Positions 7,338 through 12,092 of a stretch of DNA of 12,092 nt are shown here, in pieces. Each line of letters starts with the position of its first letter. The first letter of the stretch is position 1. Below the pieces are notes generated by a model. It saw only the letters and a program-made list of their open reading frames with translations, was not told where the DNA came from and ran no database searches. Position numbers and translations under genes: made by a program. Source of the DNA: an uncultured Ruminococcus sp. (GTDB lineage: Bacteria; Bacillota; Clostridia; Oscillospirales; CAG-382); the NCBI GenBank assembly GCA_902783535.1, contig CACZRJ010000162.1, forward strand, positions 1 to 12,092, read 5' to 3'.

Positions 7338-7411
7338 CCATCAGAGTTGACCGATTTTCTGAAAAGCAGGCACATTGCGCAGATTCGAGGCCGCTCAGCA
7401 TCGCATCATAC

Positions 7412-7441
7412 TTGACAAAAGAATGTGACTTATGGTAGGAT
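7412..7441 (+). promoter_or_regulatory. Rightward sigma-A promoter for the glucosaminidase gene
   Basis: A perfect TTGACA (7412-7417) is followed after 18 nt by TAGGAT (7436-7441). The predicted start is near 7448, leaving a leader of about 60 nt to the ATG at 7508. The 9-mer GAATGTGAC (7421-7429) lies inside the spacer, a position where a bound regulator could block polymerase. Confidence 0.7.
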
Positions 7442-7507
7442 ATCATGAGTCGCGGTGCGCTTCTGTGACGATTACAAACTGATTTCTGCAAAAGGAGGAA
7501 GGCCGAC

Positions 7508-9922
7508 ATGAGATTCAGACGACTCTTCTGCTGCCTGCTTGCCGTCTTGATGCTTCTTGGCTGCATCGCAGTTCTGCCGGCCGACCGGGCAAGAGCGCTC
7601 GACTTCACCACCATTGAGGGAAAACTCAGCAAGTGGCAGTACTATTTCTGCCGGACTCTGATGTCCATTGCGCTGAAAGATTCATACGATGCGCATGCCG
7701 AAACAGGCAAAAACATCTTCCCGTCCATCACCTGCGGGCAGGCATGCTTCGAAGGCGGAATCTGCGGGGCGCCGATCTCCGTAATCGGAAAAAACCATTT
7801 TGCCGTAAGGGCGTATTCTTACTTTACAGGGAAAGTTTATGATGACGACGAACTCGTCGTATATGACAGTTATGCCGATGCCGTAAATATCAAAGGGCAG
7901 GACTATGTGGACGGCACGGCGCTTTGGCGGGCTTACGATACCTGGGAGGAATGCATCAATGATCATACGCAGATGTTCCTGACGCAGGAAAGGTATGCCG
8001 CAGTCATTTCAGCGACAAATTACGACGAGGCCGCTCAGGCGTATCAGGATACGAAATACAAGGGAGCGGAAGCCAACTATAAAGAAAACCTGCTGAAACG
8101 GGTCGAGGGTTATGATTTCGTGCAGCTGGACAGCGTGACTGCCGATGCGAACGGCATCTTCGGCTTAATCATGAGCGAGTCAAATGTTTTGATCAGCAGC
8201 GGGGACACTTATCAGTTGGCGGCCTACTCCTACCCGAAAACGGACTTTGACTGTTCCGGAGAAATCGTTTGGGAAAGTTCCGAACCGAATGTCGCGACCG
8301 TTTCTCAGGACGGAACGGTTACAGCTGTCTCGGCCGGATATACGCTGATCACTGCAGACTATGGAACAAAAGAAGCCTGCTGCATCGTTTGCGTCGACTG
8401 CAACGCTTACGTCATGTACGGGAACTATGCTCTTTACAGCAAACCTGACGGAGACGCTGATTCCCTCGGTAAACTCCTGAAGGGCCAGCCAATCCACCTG
8501 GACAGCAGCGAGTTGTTCGTCTCCGACGACGGCACCGAGTACTATGCCGCAACAGCGCGCGTATCGAACGGAAAACTCGTCAGCGGATATGTCCGGGCCA
8601 ACCGCGTTCACGTCAATACGCCTTCCCGCCTGTCCGTCAGTACGCCATTCTCCACAATTCAAATGGATCCGGGCGAGAAGGGTATGATTCCTTTGACGGT
8701 ACATGCCGAAGAAATGAGCGGGAAAGCCATCACATGGGAAAGTTCGAATCCCGACGTTGTTACCGTCGATCAGAACGGCAATCTTCAGGCATTTGAAGAA
8801 GGTGTTGCGGTGATTTACATTTATGCCGACGGAGAAATCGCGCTGACCGTTCCCGTATTCGTCGGATCGCCCGTCCTCAGCCGCCTGTATACCATACGTG
8901 ACAACGATCTTCGGATCCGCCCGGTTTCGGACAAGACAGACAACGAATACGGAACGATCAAGGTCGGCACCTACGCCTGGGTCCTGTCCGTACCCGCGAA
9001 AGGATGGTATCGCGTTTTAACATACGTTGATGGCAGATATTACGACGGCTATGTGAAGACAAGCTACTTCCGTGACGCGACGGAAGATGACGACGATTCG
9101 GCCGATTTTTCAAACGGGTCTCATCCTGTATCCGGTAGTGCCGGTCCTCCTCCCGAAAGTAGTGTCGAATCCGCTCCCGTCTCGCAGGAAAGCTCCGGTC
9201 AGCCGTCAGACATTGAATCCTCCGAAGTTTCAGAATTCAGCACCATTACTGTCACGTTCAGGACAGGAGAAGTCAATGCCGACGACCTGCTGAATGTGCG
9301 TGAAAAACCGTCGACCGATTCCGAAAGAGTCGTAAGACTCCCGTCAAAAACGATCGTCACGATTTTGGACACGGTTCAGAACCCGGATGAAAAAGTATTC
9401 AAAACATGGTACTATATTTCCGTCACATACGGCGGCCGGGGCTATGAAGGCTATGCAGCCGCAGACTATATCGAACTGACAGGAACGCAGGAGCTCACGC
9501 TCGATGAGCCTGTTCATTCCGGAAAATACGGCATCGACGACATCCATGTGACGGGCATCATCGCGCCCACCTCTGCAGCAGCGCTTGCGAAAGGACTGGA
9601 AAGAGACATCGAAGTCTATCGAAAAGATGTTCTTCTTCCCGAAAACAAAAATGTCGGCACCGGTGACGTCATCCGGTTCTACATCGGACGGATCCCCGTC
9701 TATTCTCGCATCGCGGTCGTCGTCGGCGATGTTGACGGAAACGGCATGATCGGAGCCGCCGACTATCTGCTGCTGAAACGTCATGTGCTCGGCACCTATT
9801 CAATCGACGGCACGCCGTTTCTTGCAGGATGCATCACCGGAAAAAAGAGCATTTCCGCGCAGGACTACCTTGTTGCGAAGCGCGTTGTTCTCGGAAGTTA
9901 TAAGCTTTCGGAAGAGAGCTGA
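7508..9922 (+). CDS. Exported modular peptidoglycan hydrolase: glucosaminidase, Big_2, SH3-like and dockerin-like domains
   Basis: The start is set by AAAGGAGG nine bases before the ATG. The 804 residues read as follows: signal peptide (1-30; ARA cleavage possible, but LLGC at 16-19 also looks like a lipobox); glucosaminidase-type domain (about 45-205) with IFPSITCGQACFEGG, Glu82 as likely catalytic acid, and GKNHFAVRA (95-102), the counterpart of NLFGIK in autolysins; Big_2 (about 222-297); SH3-like (about 299-370); Big_2 (about 372-451); SH3-like (about 455-520); Ser/Pro/acidic linker (523-577); SH3-like (about 580-656); a strand-rich module (about 674-738); and a C-terminal dockerin-like pair. 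The first dockerin half DVDGNGMIGAAD is a good calcium loop, whereas the second (776-797) lacks acidic ligands. Likely cleaves cell-wall glycan outside the cell for growth or separation. Monocistronic, ending in a terminator. Confidence 0.9.
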   Translation: MRFRRLFCCLLAVLMLLGCIAVLPADRARALDFTTIEGKLSKWQYYFCRTLMSIALKDSYDAHAETGKNIFPSITCGQACFEGGICGAPISVIGKNHFAVRAYSYFTGKVYDDDELVVYDSYADAVNIKGQDYVDGTALWRAYDTWEECINDHTQMFLTQERYAAVISATNYDEAAQAYQDTKYKGAEANYKENLLKRVEGYDFVQLDSVTADANGIFGLIMSESNVLISSGDTYQLAAYSYPKTDFDCSGEIVWESSEPNVATVSQDGTVTAVSAGYTLITADYGTKEACCIVCVDCNAYVMYGNYALYSKPDGDADSLGKLLKGQPIHLDSSELFVSDDGTEYYAATARVSNGKLVSGYVRANRVHVNTPSRLSVSTPFSTIQMDPGEKGMIPLTVHAEEMSGKAITWESSNPDVVTVDQNGNLQAFEEGVAVIYIYADGEIALTVPVFVGSPVLSRLYTIRDNDLRIRPVSDKTDNEYGTIKVGTYAWVLSVPAKGWYRVLTYVDGRYYDGYVKTSYFRDATEDDDDSADFSNGSHPVSGSAGPPPESSVESAPVSQESSGQPSDIESSEVSEFSTITVTFRTGEVNADDLLNVREKPSTDSERVVRLPSKTIVTILDTVQNPDEKVFKTWYYISVTYGGRGYEGYAAADYIELTGTQELTLDEPVHSGKYGIDDIHVTGIIAPTSAAALAKGLERDIEVYRKDVLLPENKNVGTGDVIRFYIGRIPVYSRIAVVVGDVDGNGMIGAADYLLLKRHVLGTYSIDGTPFLAGCITGKKSISAQDYLVAKRVVLGSYKLSEES

Positions 9923-9943
9923 CAAATCATCGCATATACATAG

Positions 9944-9974
9944 ACTGCCCGGCTGGATGGCCGGGCAGTTTTTT
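9944..9974 (+). terminator. Intrinsic terminator of the glucosaminidase gene
   Basis: ACTGCCCGGC (9944-9953) and GCCGGGCAGT (9960-9969) form a perfect 10-bp GC-rich stem with loop TGGATG, followed by six T. It starts 22 nt after the stop codon. A further CATAG (9939-9943)/CTATG (9975-9979) pair flanks it. It also lies just past the converging minus-strand operon. In that direction the T run is poor, so bidirectional use is possible but weaker. Confidence 0.93.
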
Positions 9975-9990
9975 CTATGCGATTTGACCT

Positions 9991-10155
9991 TCAGAGCAGA
10001 TCCTCTCCTTCTTCTGTTTCAAACGCTCTGTACCCGAAATTTCTTCCGGAAGCCGTGATGACATCGGCACATTCGAATGTGATAATCTCCATTTGGACCG
10101 GTTCATACTGCCCCCGTTCCTGCAGTCTGCCCGTTTTGTTCATCATTTCTTTCAT
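9991..10155 (-). CDS. Small protein of unknown function (54 aa) downstream of a surface protein
   Basis: Reading the minus strand after the surface gene gives an ATG at 10155 and a TGA at 9991-9993, encoding 54 residues. It begins 19 nt after the upstream stop and has a G-rich GGGGGG six bases before the ATG, a weak ribosome site. The core reads YEPVQMEIITFECADVITAS (17-36), followed by a tail ending EEGEDLL. From memory, short Clostridia proteins with a Y-x-x-P-x-MEII-x-F-x-x-x-DVIT-x-S pattern recur, often beside surface protein genes; this was not checked. There is no signal peptide or membrane segment. Function unknown. Close spacing suggests co-transcription with the GLUG protein gene. 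Codon structure and motif argue against a chance ORF, but its small size limits confidence. Confidence 0.72.
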   Translation of the reverse strand: MKEMMNKTGRLQERGQYEPVQMEIITFECADVITASGRNFGYRAFETEEGEDLL

Positions 10156-10174
10156 AGGATGCCCCCCGTTGGTT

Positions 10175-12079
10175 TCAGGATGTCAGCGAAGAGATATAGA
10201 TGCGGGCGGATTCGCCGTATCTGTATGTCGCGAGCGCAAGTCCCTTCGCCGTTTCGTCAGCTCCGCTGCCTTCTTTCCCTACCGTATAGCACCAGTGGTA
10301 CGGACTGTAAGTCAGCGTCTGTGTCGTCTGCCCGTTGATTTTGAGTTCGAATACGGAATCCGTTCCAAGCTCGGACACGGATACCGGAGCCGTCAGAAGT
10401 CTGTATTCATTTGATTGAAGAAGGGTTACGGCATCCGGGTCGGTCATGGCGTATTGAATGATTCTGCTGCCGCGGGTCTCGGTAATGGTCACATTTCCGG
10501 CGTCCTGCACGATGAAGTGAAGTCCGATCCGGATACAATAATCGTAGTACATAGTGACATATTTCAACTTTGTGCCGGCTGCCGTCGCTCCGCCGGAGAG
10601 AGTTTTCTCTTTAACGCCGAGATTCGATGAGCTCGCAGACACCTGCCTTTGCGTCTTCGCCGCAACATATGCCGCGTCATTTTTTGCCAGTGTCTCCGTC
10701 TTGTATTGCGCATAGAGTTGCGCGGCGGAACCGTATTCCATCAGGTCCGCCAGCAATGTCATTTCCCGATCGTTTGTGCTCGCGTTCAGCCGCAGCGTGC
10801 AATATTCGGCGACCGTGAAGTTTTCCTTTACGTCCATCACCTGCGCATTGCCGCTCCCGGTGTCGATCAATTCGGCGGTCAGCTGGTCCAGCATGCACTG
10901 CGGACAGATCTTGTCAAACTTGAAAACATACCGTTTACTTTGTTCTGTTTCTGTGGACTTCTTCAATTCTCCCGTGACGGTGCTCGTCGACCCGTTCCAT
11001 GTGAAGCGCATCTTCGCATTCCCGGCATGATCGTCGTCGATATAGCAATAGAAGTACGCGGACAGGTCCGTGCCGATCGCGATGCTCGCTCCACGGATCC
11101 TGTTGTAATTGAAATAGGTTCCGGCACCGGCGTCGAGATGCACTTTGAGCGAGCCGAGAGCAGGCCAGCGTTCTCCGGGGAGACTCTGTCCCCATGCGTC
11201 TCCGAGTCCATATGCGACCTGACCGGAAGCGAACTGGGCCAGAGTACGGGAAGATACGCCCGTGGAAGGAATTTCAGGGTCTTTTATGCCCGTCGCACAG
11301 CCCTCAAGAAAAAAGCAATGCGCATAAGATGCAGATCCAAAATTATAAATCCCGAAAGGACTGACTGTTTTTCCGGTCCCGTTCGCATGTACATCCCCGG
11401 CCACATAACAATTTGAAACAAGCAGTTGGATACCTGACTGGTTCAGCCTTCCGAAGATCCCGCCGACACCGTTTTTTCCGGTGACGGCGGCACGGAAACC
11501 GCAATTCTCGATCGTCACTGTCCCGCTGCCTTTGGATATTTGTCCGGCAAGACTTCCTACGGCGTCGTCGGATGAGGAAATGACGCAGGTTTCGTCTAAA
11601 ATCAGATTTTTGATATGAGCGCCCGGTGAAAGAACACGAAAAAGGCCCTGATAACCAACGGCAGCATTTTCGATTTTCAAATTCCTGACAGTATGCCCGC
11701 GTCCATCAAAAATGTAGGAAAACGAACGCTGAACAGTGTCGCTATTCATTTTTCCAATCGGGATCCAGTCACCTTTCTCCCCACCGCAGACGGTCGAAAG
11801 ATCGATGTCGCTCGTCATTGCAAACGCAGTTGCGCCTGCTGTGAATCCGGGGTCCTTGCTCCCGCTCATCAGGTCAGACAGCGCTTTCAGATCCGCCGCA
11901 CTTTGAATCAAATACGGTTTATCCGCGGTTCCTTCCCCGGAAAACGGAATTGCTACGTCCGAAGCCGACCCGGCAGAAAGAGTCAGAGGCAGAATCATCA
12001 TAAGAGTCAATACGACACAAAAAAGCCTTCTCGCACACGCCGGCATGGTATGTAAAACAGAATAAAAGCCACGAGCCAT
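10175..12079 (-). CDS. Exported cell-surface protein with GLUG-type beta-helix repeats
   Basis: The 634-residue product starts at 12079 with GGAGG (12088-12092) eight bases upstream, at the window edge, so its promoter is outside. Residues 1-39 form a signal peptide (basic region, hydrophobic core to Leu35, likely cleavage after SAGSAS). Residues 48-240 have the familiar plan of surface GLUG proteins: GTADKPYLIQSAADL (50-64), MTSDIDLS (88-95), WIPIG, FDGRGHTVRNL (124-134), then GLUG-like repeats such as SLAGQI (176-181) and GGIFGRL (206-212). Residues 310-430 are strand-rich and unassigned. Residues 427-460 (LRLNAS...LLADLMEYGSAAQLYAQY) and 590-630 (YSPYHW...LATYRYGESA) match a C-terminal pattern common in Clostridia surface proteins. 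No LPxTG, SLH or dockerin is visible, so anchoring is unclear. A role in adhesion or envelope structure is inference. Confidence 0.9.
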   Translation of the reverse strand: MARGFYSVLHTMPACARRLFCVVLTLMMILPLTLSAGSASDVAIPFSGEGTADKPYLIQSAADLKALSDLMSGSKDPGFTAGATAFAMTSDIDLSTVCGGEKGDWIPIGKMNSDTVQRSFSYIFDGRGHTVRNLKIENAAVGYQGLFRVLSPGAHIKNLILDETCVISSSDDAVGSLAGQISKGSGTVTIENCGFRAAVTGKNGVGGIFGRLNQSGIQLLVSNCYVAGDVHANGTGKTVSPFGIYNFGSASYAHCFFLEGCATGIKDPEIPSTGVSSRTLAQFASGQVAYGLGDAWGQSLPGERWPALGSLKVHLDAGAGTYFNYNRIRGASIAIGTDLSAYFYCYIDDDHAGNAKMRFTWNGSTSTVTGELKKSTETEQSKRYVFKFDKICPQCMLDQLTAELIDTGSGNAQVMDVKENFTVAEYCTLRLNASTNDREMTLLADLMEYGSAAQLYAQYKTETLAKNDAAYVAAKTQRQVSASSSNLGVKEKTLSGGATAAGTKLKYVTMYYDYCIRIGLHFIVQDAGNVTITETRGSRIIQYAMTDPDAVTLLQSNEYRLLTAPVSVSELGTDSVFELKINGQTTQTLTYSPYHWCYTVGKEGSGADETAKGLALATYRYGESARIYISSLTS

Positions 12080-12092
12080 TCGAATATCCTCC

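Noticed and set aside
7135..7632. Minus-strand ORF (165 codons) spanning the divergent promoter region
   Set aside because: It crosses two promoters and the starts of two better-supported genes, and has no ribosome site or recognisable domain.
8180..8704. Minus-strand ORF (174 codons) inside the glucosaminidase gene
   Set aside because: It is a shadow of a strongly supported modular protein gene, with valine/arginine-rich low-information content.
10649..11416. Long plus-strand ORF (255 codons)
   Set aside because: It is antisense to the GLUG surface gene, has no ribosome site, no recognisable domain and an Arg/Cys/Pro-rich composition typical of a shadow frame.

Overview
This window looks like a chromosomal stretch of a Gram-positive, Clostridia-type bacterium (Bacillota, most like the Oscillospiraceae/Ruminococcaceae). 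The indications are strong AGGAGG-type ribosome binding sites, near-consensus sigma-A promoters, separate secD and secF genes, tRNA genes with encoded CCA ends, and secreted wall proteins carrying Big_2, SH3-like, dockerin-like and GLUG modules. This placement is inferred from gene style; no taxonomic marker was compared.

Layout. Positions 2-267 hold three minus-strand tRNA genes, transcribed in the order Asp(GTC), Phe(GAA), Gly(GCC), behind a promoter at 299-327. Positions 403-5677 hold a minus-strand housekeeping operon, secD-secF-lepA-hemW, with coding overlaps at both the secD/secF and lepA/hemW joints and a near-consensus promoter at 5738-5766. A 30-bp perfect palindrome lies between secF and lepA. 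Positions 5819-7250 hold a second minus-strand pair: a small membrane-anchored protein of unknown function, then a diacylglycerol/sphingosine-kinase-family lipid kinase.

The intergenic region 7251-7507 carries two divergent promoters. The rightward one drives a large secreted or lipid-anchored peptidoglycan hydrolase (804 aa: glucosaminidase, Big_2 and SH3-like modules, C-terminal dockerin-like segment), closed by a strong intrinsic terminator at 9944-9974. Converging on it from the right edge is a minus-strand surface operon: a 634-aa GLUG-repeat exported protein, then a 54-aa small ORF found by reading the gap between the larger genes.

Functionally, the left part is core (tRNAs, Sec-dependent export, translation factor LepA, heme chaperone HemW, lipid kinase). 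The right part is cell-envelope accessory content, whose products would leave the cell by the Sec pathway to which SecDF contributes. No mobile element, CRISPR array, phage gene or clear defence system is visible. The most notable items are the unlisted 54-aa ORF downstream of the GLUG protein, the degenerate dockerin on a wall hydrolase, the 30-bp palindrome, an Asp-to-Ala change in SecF, and a 9-mer shared by the two divergent promoters.
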